64,000 nt of DNA from Oscillospiraceae bacterium (GTDB taxonomy: Bacteria > Bacillota > Clostridia > Oscillospirales > CAG-272). A program made the position numbers and the translations under genes. The notes below the pieces were generated by a model. It was not told the origin of the DNA, did no database searches, and was given only the letters and a program-made list of their open reading frames with translations. This document shows, one piece after another, positions 53,701-61,489 of this stretch. The number at the start of each line of letters is the position of its first letter. Within the stretch, counting starts at the first letter, position 1. The stretch covers positions 36,734-100,733 of the forward strand of contig SVQY01000002.1 of assembly GCA_015065135.1 (NCBI GenBank), written 5' to 3'.

Positions 53701-53789
53701 ACACCCTTTGTGACGGCGGTTACCGGCATCCCTTTGGGATCTACAGCATCTCTTACCGATATCGCATAGCCGGGAGGATCAAGGAATGA
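50739..53789 (+). CDS. Hub/stabilisation-like tail protein (P22 gp10-like pattern)
   Basis: 1016 aa from ATG 50739, overlapping the adaptor stop (TGATG). The first 70 residues have the gp10-type pattern GVDLASSPHRAAPYRLPDCRNMYRDY followed by AVETIPGFRRL. Then come beta-rich repeats such as DEIFGLHRFDALGDTYLCVHKGARLYL, consistent with a propeller/hub. Further beta domains include DRIFLSGNPSLPNTVFYSQRND. It probably closes the short tail below the portal and adaptor. Confidence 0.65.
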   Translation: MARRKYADLAAARTEYARLLPDTKQGFRGVDLASSPHRAAPYRLPDCRNMYRDYRSDEGGAVETIPGFRRLASLETYIKETEPYCAADEIFGLHRFDALGDTYLCVHKGARLYLCKESEVDTGPWISPTDSFVKASPSVSFAYNGFLYLLDGHGYSMVSAREVDGERCFFSTSLSPDAPLVYTPLVYAFGKRYEQRNMLSDAYRVRELGSALTDAAPSEAGQETASSKYVGQDGFAYLSSYTSSQVFENTRATFGILQDCSDLVHSEAGTVIASNLTGLALVLTGETDCSPRETSFACYTGLTALYLRTEGSGVLKLPARSDGTAAASYGFRMSDGGRVFYSKPLGDEGKMFEDMAAASAYLPPNVTLHRGETVELMLDDTVGIVLGGIDSGNFRLGSAPVDTDTDHPVGFYANESGAGVLTALDSAPAGRYFYHGKVANKDGVNERVIWLRVQVLEEGETWEPVQDVFGYDAVPTVMQLPEKTKRILHARDGDYEVPVGTVLDEAGNVVAVGGMLRRGENTVEIEAEATPYRFQTADGDYQGTGMEAIHGCTLAAIYDDRIFLSGNPSLPNTVFYSQRNDTGENDPRYFGVLNYVNDGEGFDPVTAMFSFSDTLCVAKKNAVYYHQGADGDDIATRIYPAVRGNMGLGCLGACCNFLDDPVMLTREGVWGVNKETLTLERTLGRRSALIDPRLLKEQEPERAVMVEWEGYLCLFINGNVYMADSRAMYTDDQGNTQYEWWYLTDIGVWRPDTGVRQHYWRSVTGELLYEGTSLEGLTATFDGGTYTLAATDLDLRFSADEVKTVTFKLNGDVENRLSGALREGRLYLVYQTDELEREGRFYAAHHPLVMGARLFFAADGAVFLFNNDKRGESVDGEEMPPDRLHRSFYHFDGCSIDSRFSTRLDDCDVPHLTKSTSPRSLTVRSKRMDGSSFSLHVYTDRDPAYREDFTVAPQTAYGADYAATAYLAGQGIVTVGGEHRKGWLEKQYTLCDGGYRHPFGIYSISYRYRIAGRIKE

Positions 53790-56737
53790 TCGAAAAAATT
53801 ACCGATATACAGCGGCACCGTGCCTCGATGGAGACCGTTGCCAACAGACCGAACGACCGCACCGGCTTCGGCTCCGCGGGGCTGACCCCCGCAGAGCTGA
53901 AGGCGCGGATGTCGGCGCTTGCCAACCTTGCCATCGATAAGCTCAACGAGATCATCGGTGCGCTGGGGGACGACGCGGAGGGCAGCGCGCTGCTGGATGC
54001 GCTGTACGTTGCCGTGGCAAGCGAGCAGGACGATGAGAAGCGGATGTCCCTTTCCTATTGGGTGGGGCGCGTGGAGCGACTGCTGGAGGAAAGAAAAAAG
54101 ACCGCCGTGACGGGCGTGCGGTACGATGCCGAAAAAGAGAAGCTGACCGTTGCCTTTGGGGACGGCAGTACCGAGGTGCTGGACGGGCCGAGGCGCGGTC
54201 TGCCCGGTTTGCCCGGCGCGGATGGCAAGGACGGTGCGGACGGTGTTTCGCCTACTGTGACCACCGAGCGCGTGGAGGGTGGCTACAGGATCACCGTCAC
54301 CGCCGCGAATGGCCAGAGCACCTTTATTTTGCCCGACGGCGCCAAGGGTGCAACCGGCGACCCCTTCCGCATTGCCAAGACCTACACGAGCGTGGCGGCG
54401 ATGCACGCGGGATTTGCCACCGACAATGTGCCCGAGGGGGGCTTTGTACTGATTGCCACGGGATCTGTGGAGGATGCGGATAATGCTAAGCTCTTTGTGA
54501 AGGGCACCGAGGCCTATCAATATCTGATCGACCTGTCGGGCGCTACGGGCATCAAGGGCGAGCAGGGTGTGGGAGTGCGGAGCATTACCAAGACCGGCAG
54601 CGCGGGTCTTGTGGACACCTATACCGTGACCCTGACCGATGGCAGCACCTCTACGTTTACCGTAAAGAACGGCAAGGACGGTGAGGACGGTACCGACGGT
54701 AAGGACGGTGCGCCCGGCGCGGACGGCGCCCCCGGTAAGGACGGCGTTTCGCCCACTGTTACCGTGACCGAGACCGCCGCCGGGCATATCGTGCGGATCA
54801 CCGATGCAAGCGGCACCAAGAGCTTTACCGTGAAGGACGGCGCGGACGGTGACGGCGGTGGCAGCAGCGGCAGTGCAGAGGTGCTGCGAAACACCGTTTT
54901 GCTGAAGGCGCGGCTGGGGTATCACATCGATGGCTCCAGTAACACATCTTACCTGGTGACCTCCGCGGCGCTCTCGGACGAGATCCTGCCGAACACCACC
55001 TACCTGATCAACGGGGAGGCGCACACCTCCGACGAGAACGGCGTGGTCAGCAGCTTTGCGAGCCACGGCGGATATCTGGAATACACGCTGACCCTTTCCG
55101 GCAGGACGGCGACGGTGAACATCACCTACGACTATTACAGCATATATGACTATCCAATATATGAAAGCGACAACGGTCGATATATTGATCTGGAGGTGGT
55201 GGGCCCCGGTGCCTTTACCTGCCTTGCCTATCTGCAGCTGAACAGTGACCAGGGCGGCGACGGTCCCAATCTCTATCATGCAGAGCCGCTGACAGTGCAG
55301 CCTGTGGCATACCGTAACGTCTACGTATACAGCACAGCGTATCAGACCGTTGTGCAGACCATTGTGCTGGATGAAAACGGGACGTTCCCCGAGACCCATA
55401 TCCTGACCGATCCCGCCTGCTGCACTGTGAATCTTGCTCTGCAGAACGGTTTGGCGGAAATGACCTTCGGCTTCTTTGAAGGGCACAGCGACGGTGCGAT
55501 CTGCCTTCTGACCGAGGTGGACGGCGTGACGAATCTTTCCGGAGGGACGAGCTCCGGCGGCGGCGCGACGGCCGTATACAGATTTGATTACTACAGTAAT
55601 TACAATTCCGATTGCTACATTCCCCTGGATCCTGCCAAGATCTATCTGATCACCTGCTTTGAGAGCGGAAACTACGAAAGGCAGTTGGTGATAGAGCGCG
55701 GAATCGTTCGCGCGGATTACGGCAGCTGCGACTCGATTATGACCTGTGAATATTACGCATACTCCGATCAGCTGTACGTTACTTGCTATGGCTCCTTGCT
55801 TGTCGCGGTGCAGGAGATCGCGGAGTATACCGAGACCACCTGCTTTATGCCCGGCACCAGGATCCTGCTCCGCGATCCCGTGACCAAGGAGCTGTACGAG
55901 AAGCCCATCGAGGACGTGCAGCCCTTTGAGTACGCGGCGTTCTGGCATCCCGGCAAGGGGCGGCTGTCTGCCACCCGCATTGTGGCGCCGCCCATTGTGG
56001 GAGAGTGCACCGAATACGACCGCCTGACCTTCTCTAACGGCACCACCGTGGACGTGTACGGCGTGCAGTTCTTCTGGAACGTGGACACCGACCGCCTGCA
56101 GAACTGGGCATCCATGAAGCCCGGCACCCGTGTGTGCACCAGCACCGGCGATATCGTGGAGTACGTCGGCCATGAGCATATCGTGAGCGACCTGCCCGTG
56201 AAGCACTACACTCTGCTGCCCTTTATGGGGAGATACCTTGCCAACGGCATTCAGGTGGGAGACAAGCGCGAGCTGATATTGCCCCGATTGCTGCAGCCCG
56301 AGAACAAGCGCTATTGGCGGATGCTGCCCGAGCGGGACCAGGAAAACCTGAAGCGCGCCTTTGGCAGCGGCATGCGGCGCCGAAACTGGCGCTACAGCAA
56401 GGAGGCCATGGAGGTGCGGCAGAGGTTCCGCCGTCAGCGCGAGGCGCTGGAGGGCGAGGAGAAAACGGCGCAGGCGTACCTTGACTATACCGATCACGAG
56501 GTGACCAAGCTTGCCGAGGGTGTGATCACCGAGGGCGAGTTTGAGCCCGTGCGGGAGGAGCGCGCCGCAGCAAGGGCCAGGGTGAAGCAATGCCGTGCGG
56601 AGCTTGCCGAGCTGCAGCCCGCGGAGGAGGCGGAGATCGAGGCGGTGCGCGCAGCCATTGCCAACACCTACGTGCCGCGGCACGCAGGAAAATTCAAAGG
56701 AAAGACCAGATGCGTTCTGGAGGAAGGAGAAACGTGA
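53786..56737 (+). CDS. Tail fibre with collagen-like segments and a Hint domain
   Basis: 983 aa, overlapping the hub gene (ATGA). The helical N-terminus probably attaches to the tail. Collagen-like GXX runs lie at about 134-153 (GLPGLPGADGKDGADG) and 293-318 (GKDGEDGTDGKDGAPGADG). Beta domains follow. A Hedgehog/intein (Hint) domain spans about 686-825: Cys686 in TTCFMPGTRIL, and YLANGIQVGDK with Asn820 at its end. The block-B position reads VYGVQFF, without the usual His. The C-terminus is a long charged coiled coil (RFRRQREALEGEEKTAQAY). Confidence 0.82.
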   Translation: MIEKITDIQRHRASMETVANRPNDRTGFGSAGLTPAELKARMSALANLAIDKLNEIIGALGDDAEGSALLDALYVAVASEQDDEKRMSLSYWVGRVERLLEERKKTAVTGVRYDAEKEKLTVAFGDGSTEVLDGPRRGLPGLPGADGKDGADGVSPTVTTERVEGGYRITVTAANGQSTFILPDGAKGATGDPFRIAKTYTSVAAMHAGFATDNVPEGGFVLIATGSVEDADNAKLFVKGTEAYQYLIDLSGATGIKGEQGVGVRSITKTGSAGLVDTYTVTLTDGSTSTFTVKNGKDGEDGTDGKDGAPGADGAPGKDGVSPTVTVTETAAGHIVRITDASGTKSFTVKDGADGDGGGSSGSAEVLRNTVLLKARLGYHIDGSSNTSYLVTSAALSDEILPNTTYLINGEAHTSDENGVVSSFASHGGYLEYTLTLSGRTATVNITYDYYSIYDYPIYESDNGRYIDLEVVGPGAFTCLAYLQLNSDQGGDGPNLYHAEPLTVQPVAYRNVYVYSTAYQTVVQTIVLDENGTFPETHILTDPACCTVNLALQNGLAEMTFGFFEGHSDGAICLLTEVDGVTNLSGGTSSGGGATAVYRFDYYSNYNSDCYIPLDPAKIYLITCFESGNYERQLVIERGIVRADYGSCDSIMTCEYYAYSDQLYVTCYGSLLVAVQEIAEYTETTCFMPGTRILLRDPVTKELYEKPIEDVQPFEYAAFWHPGKGRLSATRIVAPPIVGECTEYDRLTFSNGTTVDVYGVQFFWNVDTDRLQNWASMKPGTRVCTSTGDIVEYVGHEHIVSDLPVKHYTLLPFMGRYLANGIQVGDKRELILPRLLQPENKRYWRMLPERDQENLKRAFGSGMRRRNWRYSKEAMEVRQRFRRQREALEGEEKTAQAYLDYTDHEVTKLAEGVITEGEFEPVREERAAARARVKQCRAELAELQPAEEAEIEAVRAAIANTYVPRHAGKFKGKTRCVLEEGET

Positions 56738-57426
56738 TGAAAAAGTATCTGATCGCATTTGCGGTGGCGCTGCTGCTGTTGGCGCTGCCTATTACCGCCC
56801 TTGCCGCAGAGGCGGTGGAGGGCCCCGAAATCCCCCCTGAATTGGCGACCGACACCGAGGGTGTGGTCGCGGCAGGGGATGGCGCCGAAAACGCCACAGA
56901 GGACGAGAATTGGTTTGAGACGGCAAAGGAATTTGTTATGGAGAACGCCTCCGGCATTATCGTTTCGCTGTTCTCTCTTTACATGGCATTTCCCAAGGTC
57001 GGCGGCATTGCCGCGCTGATCGCCATTCTGCGCGATGTGCGGCTGATGATGTCGGCGCTGAAAAAGGGTATTGACGATAAGAGCAACCCCGACTCCATTG
57101 GCAACAAGCTCTCGCTGCAGGGGGACGCATGGGTGCGCTTTATGAACGACCTTGCCCCCAAGCTGGACGCGCTGGAGGAGGGGCTTGCCGAGCTGAAGGC
57201 AAGCCGCATCAGCGCGGAGAGGCAGCGCGCCGCACTGCTTGCGGTGGAGGAGGGCGTGGAGCTGATGGCAAAGGAGTTCAACGACCTGATCTCCATCTCC
57301 ACCGGCATTTCCGCCAAGCAGAAGGCGAACATGGAGGAGGAGTTTATGGTTGCCAAGGCACATCTGCATCTTGCGGTAAAGGAGGCGCTGGAGGGTGACG
57401 AACAAGTGGAAAAGACGACTGCTTAA
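56737..57426 (+). CDS. Secreted/membrane-anchored phage protein after the tail fibre
   Basis: 229 aa from ATG 56737 (GGAGGAAGGAG upstream), overlapping the tail-fibre stop. It has a signal peptide (MKKYLIAFAVALLLLALPITALA), an acidic stretch, a transmembrane helix (SGIIVSLFSLYMAFPKVGGIAALIAIL) and a coiled coil. Not recognised. Together with the next two genes it forms a membrane-protein cassette that may act in lysis or DNA ejection. Confidence 0.7.
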   Translation: MKKYLIAFAVALLLLALPITALAAEAVEGPEIPPELATDTEGVVAAGDGAENATEDENWFETAKEFVMENASGIIVSLFSLYMAFPKVGGIAALIAILRDVRLMMSALKKGIDDKSNPDSIGNKLSLQGDAWVRFMNDLAPKLDALEEGLAELKASRISAERQRAALLAVEEGVELMAKEFNDLISISTGISAKQKANMEEEFMVAKAHLHLAVKEALEGDEQVEKTTA

Positions 57427-57784
57427 CACCGCGGGCTTTATTGCCTCGGTGGGAATGCCCGTGGGAGCGGCGATCGCGGTATTCCCGCGGGAAAAGCCGA
57501 CTGCCTTTCTGGAATATCTCAATCTTTCCACCGCCGCCTTTGCGGTGATCCTGGTGATCGCGGCGATCACCGCCATGCGCTTTTTCAACACGCGGATCGC
57601 CATCCCGAAAAACGGCGTGATCTTCTCGCTGCTGCTGTACTTTCTGATACGCGGCGTGCGGGTGATCATCGATCCCTTTGAGACCATCGCCTTCTGGCTG
57701 CTCATTGGCAATATAGCGGGCTGGATCTGCTATTTCATTGCCGATAAGAAATATGGGGAGGTAGGGAATAATGGAAAGCCCTGA
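57395..57784 (+). CDS. Small phage membrane protein, holin candidate
   Basis: 129 aa with a GTG start (AAGGAGG 9 nt upstream), overlapping the previous gene by 32 bp. Four hydrophobic segments (FIASVGMPVGAAIAVF, STAAFAVILVIAAITAM, GVIFSLLLYFLIRGV, TIAFWLLIGNIAGWICYFI) and a charged C-terminus. The size and position fit a holin, but no family match is evident. Confidence 0.65.
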   Translation: MTNKWKRRLLNTAGFIASVGMPVGAAIAVFPREKPTAFLEYLNLSTAAFAVILVIAAITAMRFFNTRIAIPKNGVIFSLLLYFLIRGVRVIIDPFETIAFWLLIGNIAGWICYFIADKKYGEVGNNGKP

Positions 57785-58766
57785 TAACCGATACAAGTGG
57801 AGGGAGGAGGCTGCACCGCAGGAGAACCCCGTTGCCAAGGCGGCAGACGTGGTGAACCGGGTGCAGCTGCAGGGAGGTAACATCCTGCGCGGCTCCTTCT
57901 ATGCCGTTTGCCTTGTTGCCATAATTCTGGTAGAGATCCTGCGCCGATTCGTTTCCGGCAGCATCAACGCGGCGTTCACGTGGGAGCTGCTGTTTGCGGC
58001 CCTGATCACATCGCTCACGACCCTGCTGACCTTTTATATGTTCTTTCCCTCCGGCAAGGGCGCCGGAATGGCAAAGAAGGCATATCTGGAGGCACAGGAT
58101 CTGTTGGAGAAGGCGGTCAAAAGGATCAACGCAGGGCTGAAAACGGCGTTCCGCGGTTATTGCCAGCGCCGCTCGGAGGACGAAGCACGCGAGGAAATGG
58201 AGGCGGCGTTTGAAGCCCTTGCGGACCATTACATCACCAAGGAGGAGTTCGAGGAGCATTGGCGGCTTGCCTCCCGCCCGCAGCTGCTGTGGGCGGTGCT
58301 GCGCCACAGGATCACGTGGGGAGCCATGCGGCAGATACTCCGCTGCCGCCGCCCCTTTACGGCGGAGCCCTACATCCCCGATCACTTTACCGCAGGTGTT
58401 TCCACCAAGAAGCAAAAGAAGATGCTGCGGGGGGATACCTATGAGACCCGCGTGCTTTTGCAAAAGCCCTTGTCGGTGGTGGCGATGACCGTGGCACAGA
58501 GCGTGTTCACCCTCGCCATCCACGGCGCGGAGAACGGCATGGAGGTGTTCCTTGCCATTGTGATGTCGGTCTTTCAGATCTGCCTTGCGGCATTCTCGGG
58601 CTATCTCGCCGGCGGAAAGGTTGCGGAGCATATGACGACCGTCCATTTGGTGAAGGCCGGCTTTATGATGGATTTTCTGGAGGAGCAGGGCAGCCTCCCT
58701 CCGGAGTCGGAGGAAGCCCCCGCGACCGAGGAGCTGACAGAGAGCGAAGAAAAAACCACCGCGTGA
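57771..58766 (+). CDS. Phage membrane protein of unknown function, 331 aa
   Basis: Overlaps the previous gene by 14 bp. Two N-terminal transmembrane helices (GSFYAVCLVAIILVEIL; LLFAALITSLTTLLTFYMFF) and two near the C-terminus (VVAMTVAQSVFTLAIH; VFLAIVMSVFQICLAAFSGYLAGG) flank a soluble helical middle (AYLEAQDLLEKAVKRINAG). No homology recognised. Last gene of the late operon. Confidence 0.65.
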   Translation: MESPDNRYKWREEAAPQENPVAKAADVVNRVQLQGGNILRGSFYAVCLVAIILVEILRRFVSGSINAAFTWELLFAALITSLTTLLTFYMFFPSGKGAGMAKKAYLEAQDLLEKAVKRINAGLKTAFRGYCQRRSEDEAREEMEAAFEALADHYITKEEFEEHWRLASRPQLLWAVLRHRITWGAMRQILRCRRPFTAEPYIPDHFTAGVSTKKQKKMLRGDTYETRVLLQKPLSVVAMTVAQSVFTLAIHGAENGMEVFLAIVMSVFQICLAAFSGYLAGGKVAEHMTTVHLVKAGFMMDFLEEQGSLPPESEEAPATEELTESEEKTTA

Positions 58767-58781
58767 CGCGGTGGTTTTTTG
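58751..58781. terminator. Bidirectional terminator between late and leftward genes
   Basis: AAAAACCACCGCGT / ACGCGGTGGTTTTTT hairpin overlapping the stop of the 331-aa gene. Confidence 0.85.
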
Positions 58782-59099
58782 TTATTCGGCGAGGTGCAGC
58801 AGCCGTGCGATCTCGTTTGTGACCAAGCGCTTGAGGTTATAAAACTGGTTATAGCCGCAGTAGCATTGGTAGAGAGAATTGTAGCCGCTGCCCTCGATGA
58901 GGGCGCGCTTGATCTGTGCGCGCAGGGGCTCGGATTCTACCAGCAGCAGCGCCACGTCGATGGCACTGTTGATCCGCATATATTCCGCCAGCATGGCAGC
59001 TCTCCTGGGGCGACCCTTGTCGCCAAGCTCCAGCTCACGGTGGCGCTCCGGGTAGCCGCGGCACAGATCGTGGATGTAATCCAGCGTGGTTTTGGTCAT
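58782..59099 (-). CDS. Small phage protein, 105 aa, possible regulator
   Basis: All-helical; preceded by GGAGG. It has a basic patch (RPRRAAMLAEYMRINSAI) and ends YNQFYNLKRLVTNEIARLLHL. Size, composition and its position as the last gene of the leftward operon recall the small late-transcription activators of Firmicutes phages (ArpU/RinA type), but no family signature is visible. Confidence 0.6.
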   Translation of the reverse strand: MTKTTLDYIHDLCRGYPERHRELELGDKGRPRRAAMLAEYMRINSAIDVALLLVESEPLRAQIKRALIEGSGYNSLYQCYCGYNQFYNLKRLVTNEIARLLHLAE

Positions 59100-59117
59100 C
59101 TATACCTCCTTTGCGAG

Positions 59118-59468
59118 TCAATCTCTCTCGCGTATGATGGCGAGCAGCTCCTCCAGCTCCTCCTCGGTAATGGGGCCCGGGGTATCCAGGAGGACGGTGC
59201 CGACGACGCGATGCCCTTGCAGCAGGTAAACGGTGCAGCCACTCTGCCGATAGGTGATGCAGCCGCGGCGCAGCGCGAACCAACGGTGTATGAGCAGGAT
59301 CAGGTCTGTGAGCGCCACCATGCCAAAGAGGACGGCAAGCACGCTGACGATCGCCGCATCGGCACCGGCGTTATCGGGGATGAAAAGAAAAGCAAGGGCG
59401 GTGGAGAGGAAGAATGCGCCGCACCAGGTCAGCGCCCAGCGGATGAGCTTATCGATGATGGAATTCAT
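59118..59468 (-). CDS. Small phage membrane protein, 116 aa
   Basis: Two transmembrane helices (WALTWCGAFFLSTALAFLFIP; AAIVSVLAVLFGMVALTDLILLI) and a soluble C-terminal domain (GCTVYLLQGHRVVGTVLLDTPGPITEEEL). AAAAGGAGGA precedes the start. Function unknown. Confidence 0.65.
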   Translation of the reverse strand: MNSIIDKLIRWALTWCGAFFLSTALAFLFIPDNAGADAAIVSVLAVLFGMVALTDLILLIHRWFALRRGCITYRQSGCTVYLLQGHRVVGTVLLDTPGPITEEELEELLAIIRERD

Positions 59469-59481
59469 TGGGGTCCTCCTT

Positions 59482-59925
59482 TTAAGGTGTTTTAAGATAT
59501 CGCCAGCTCTGCGGAGGCTTCAGCCTTCTGTCATAAGCCTTCAGAGAGACGGGGACGGGGTAGCGAAGGGTCGAGCGGACACGGATCATGTAGCCCACGT
59601 CCCGGTCAAAATACTGCTCGGCAAAGGCTTCTGTAACGCAGAGCGCCTTGCCGATGGCGGCAAAATTCGCACCGGCGCGGTGGAAGCTCTGGGCAAAGTC
59701 TGCGATAAATTCGCCGACGACCTTACCGCATCCGCCGCCGCTTTTCGGCTCGTAGATGATAAAGCGCACATCGGTATCGGACGGCACATAGGTCATGGTG
59801 GGATCCAGATCGTTGCGCACCTGCAGGATCCTGGGGACGGTCTTGCGCCCCTCGAAGCGCTTGCGGCGGGCGAAGATCTCTTTGTTGTGCTCGCGGCGGA
59901 TGCTGATGAGAACGGTTGGGATCAT
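59482..59925 (-). CDS. ASCH/PUA-like domain phage protein
   Basis: 147 aa. The start, TVLISIRREHNKEIFARRKRFEGRKTVP, the middle VRFIIYEPKSGGGCGKVVGEF and the end LKPPQSWRYL match ASCH-type domains found in phage genomes, which are predicted RNA- or modified-base-binding modules. GGAGGTAAC precedes the start. Confidence 0.75.
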   Translation of the reverse strand: MIPTVLISIRREHNKEIFARRKRFEGRKTVPRILQVRNDLDPTMTYVPSDTDVRFIIYEPKSGGGCGKVVGEFIADFAQSFHRAGANFAAIGKALCVTEAFAEQYFDRDVGYMIRVRSTLRYPVPVSLKAYDRRLKPPQSWRYLKTP

Positions 59926-60359
59926 GATGTTACCTCCGTTTCCTTCAGCATAGCGTCCCGCACCTGCTTCACGTGGTACTCCACCGAGCCGCCAACGGTC
60001 TTGCCGGGCAGGGCATTGTAAAAGCGGATGATGCGGTCGGCAAACTCGGTGATGGCAAGTTTTCTTTCAATCTTTCGTTCCTCTATCATTCTCTCGGACA
60101 TTTCCTTGTACAACTGTTCGGGAATGGATTTCAACCTCTCGATCTCCGCATCTTTTTTGGCAAGTTCTTCATCACTCGCCTTTATCAAATCCTCTCTCAA
60201 ACGGAGAAGGGCGAGGGCGGCTTTGGCAATTCGGCAACCATTCAATCCGCACCTGTCCTCACCACTCCATTTGGCGTATTTGCAATCGTGGCAACTGTGA
60301 CCGCCGTACTTCAGTTTATCCAACGCCCTCATCACATCTTCGGGTTTCAGTTCATTCAT
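59922..60359 (-). CDS. Phage protein with Cys cluster and coiled coil, 145 aa
   Basis: Start ATG 60359 behind AAAGGAGC; the track start lies 41 codons upstream inside the neighbouring gene. A small C-H-C-C cluster (GHSCHDCKYAKWSGEDRCGLNGC) may bind metal, and a long charged helix follows (LKSIPEQLYKEMSERMIEE). Stop overlaps the next gene. Confidence 0.7.
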   Translation of the reverse strand: MNELKPEDVMRALDKLKYGGHSCHDCKYAKWSGEDRCGLNGCRIAKAALALLRLREDLIKASDEELAKKDAEIERLKSIPEQLYKEMSERMIEERKIERKLAITEFADRIIRFYNALPGKTVGGSVEYHVKQVRDAMLKETEVTS

Positions 60360-60718
60360 CGGTTTTGCTCCTTTCCGTCCATTTTTGCTCCGCAAGAAGG
60401 ACAGTATTCGCTTGGGAAACGGAATAACTCTTGGTCGCCAAAAGCGTTCACATTGAAAGCAAAGAGGGCTTGCTTCCCACACTCGCTACACCTAATTGTT
60501 TGGAAGATGTCTTTGTCAATCGGTGTTCTATCCCACTTGCCGTGCTTTAACTCGACAACATCTGCGGTGGGGATTTTTTGTATCACTCTATCCGCTTCCA
60601 AAAATCCCTCTGCCAAATTGTCAAGATGTGTTTCGCCATTAAGGATTAGCACCCTTGTTTTCTTAAACTCCTCGTCAAACAACGACGGGATAATTTCCGC
60701 ATCAATGTATCTGCTCAT
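60356..60718 (-). CDS. Phage zinc-ribbon protein, 120 aa
   Basis: Start ATG 60718 behind GGAGCAGACG. Begins RYIDAEII, then IPTADVVELKHGKW, then a zinc ribbon IRCSECGKQ...YCPSCGAKM. This arrangement is very common in phages of gut Clostridia; the function is unknown. Confidence 0.78.
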   Translation of the reverse strand: MSRYIDAEIIPSLFDEEFKKTRVLILNGETHLDNLAEGFLEADRVIQKIPTADVVELKHGKWDRTPIDKDIFQTIRCSECGKQALFAFNVNAFGDQELFRFPSEYCPSCGAKMDGKEQNR

Positions 60719-61061
60719 CGTCTGCTCCATCGCTTTCGTATTTCTTTTTGAGTTCGGCAATGTTATTCAAGAGAGTATCTCTATTCTGATACGACCAATA
60801 AATACTGTGATTTTTGATTTCTCGCTCGATCTCCTCAAAAATTTCCCTCGCCACATCGGTGGACTTGCGGTAGCCCTCTTTGACAAGGCACTCGGCAAGG
60901 AAGGGGATAAACGCTTGTTCCAAAACATCATCAAGCAGTTTTGTTGCTTCTTCTCCAAGCACAATTTCCGTTCCGTCCTGTGCCGTAAAAATCGGCTCTA
61001 CATTTGCGGAATTGCTCTTTTCAAGCATAAATCTCGCCATTTCCTCAATCTGCTTGTTCAT
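60702..61061 (-). CDS. Small phage protein, 119 aa
   Basis: Start ATG 61061 behind AAAGGAGAGC. Acidic and helical, starting NKQIEEMARFMLE with a beta pair (VEPIFTAQDGTEIVLG). This 'IEEMAR' start recurs in small phage proteins of Clostridia, function unknown. It overlaps both neighbours. Confidence 0.65.
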   Translation of the reverse strand: MNKQIEEMARFMLEKSNSANVEPIFTAQDGTEIVLGEEATKLLDDVLEQAFIPFLAECLVKEGYRKSTDVAREIFEEIEREIKNHSIYWSYQNRDTLLNNIAELKKKYESDGADDEQIH

Positions 61062-61218
61062 CGTTTGCTCTCCTTTCAAATTTCTCGCAACACCCCTTGC
61101 AAGTGCCGATAACACCGCCTTTCAGTTTGCAAGCAAATTCATACATTTTAGAGCCGTAGTGTGTCCAACTCGTCCACTTGAAATGCTTACACATATACGG
61201 CTTCAATTCATTCGGCAT
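61045..61218 (-). CDS. Cys-rich small phage protein, 57 aa
   Basis: Below the ORF track cut-off. ATG 61218 has GGAGAAGGA upstream; the stop is TGA 61047, overlapping the next gene. Five cysteines at 10, 30, 40, 43 and 44 (YMCKHF, FACKL, GTCKGCC) suggest a metal site. It fills the only gap in this otherwise gapless overlapping cluster. Confidence 0.7.
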   Translation of the reverse strand: MPNELKPYMCKHFKWTSWTHYGSKMYEFACKLKGGVIGTCKGCCEKFERRANDEQAD

Positions 61219-61489
61219 TGTTCCTTCTCCTTTCCGCTTCGTGGATGAGCGCCGATCTCACAAATTCCTCGTCAATGAGGAATAGATCGGTGATGCCATT
61301 CCTTTTGGCATAGTCGATGACGGCATCGGTCAGCAGCTTGTTTTTAGTGTCTGCAACGGTTGCCATCAATCTGCTTGTGAGGCGATCTGTGCAAAGTTCG
61401 AAATCGTGCTCAAACACAGGGGCGCAAACCTTTTCGCACCTGACGAAAACGGCACCTTCTGCACGCCTTAAGGCAAGATCATTCTGCAT
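61208..61489 (-). CDS. Small phage protein, 93 aa
   Basis: Start ATG 61489 behind GAAAGGAGC. Compact alpha/beta (VRCEKVCAPVF, LTDAVIDYAKRNGITDLFLIDEEFV). Overlaps both neighbours. Not recognised. Confidence 0.6.
   Translation of the reverse strand: MQNDLALRRAEGAVFVRCEKVCAPVFEHDFELCTDRLTSRLMATVADTKNKLLTDAVIDYAKRNGITDLFLIDEEFVRSALIHEAERRRNNAE

Noticed and set aside
51249-53729. 826-aa minus-strand ORF opposite the hub-like gene
   Set aside because: Antisense shadow of a coupled, ribosome-site-bearing late gene.
53753-56758. 1001-aa minus-strand ORF opposite the tail fibre
   Set aside because: Shadow frame; the plus strand has coherent collagen-like and Hint sequence, overlapping start/stop with neighbours and a ribosome site.
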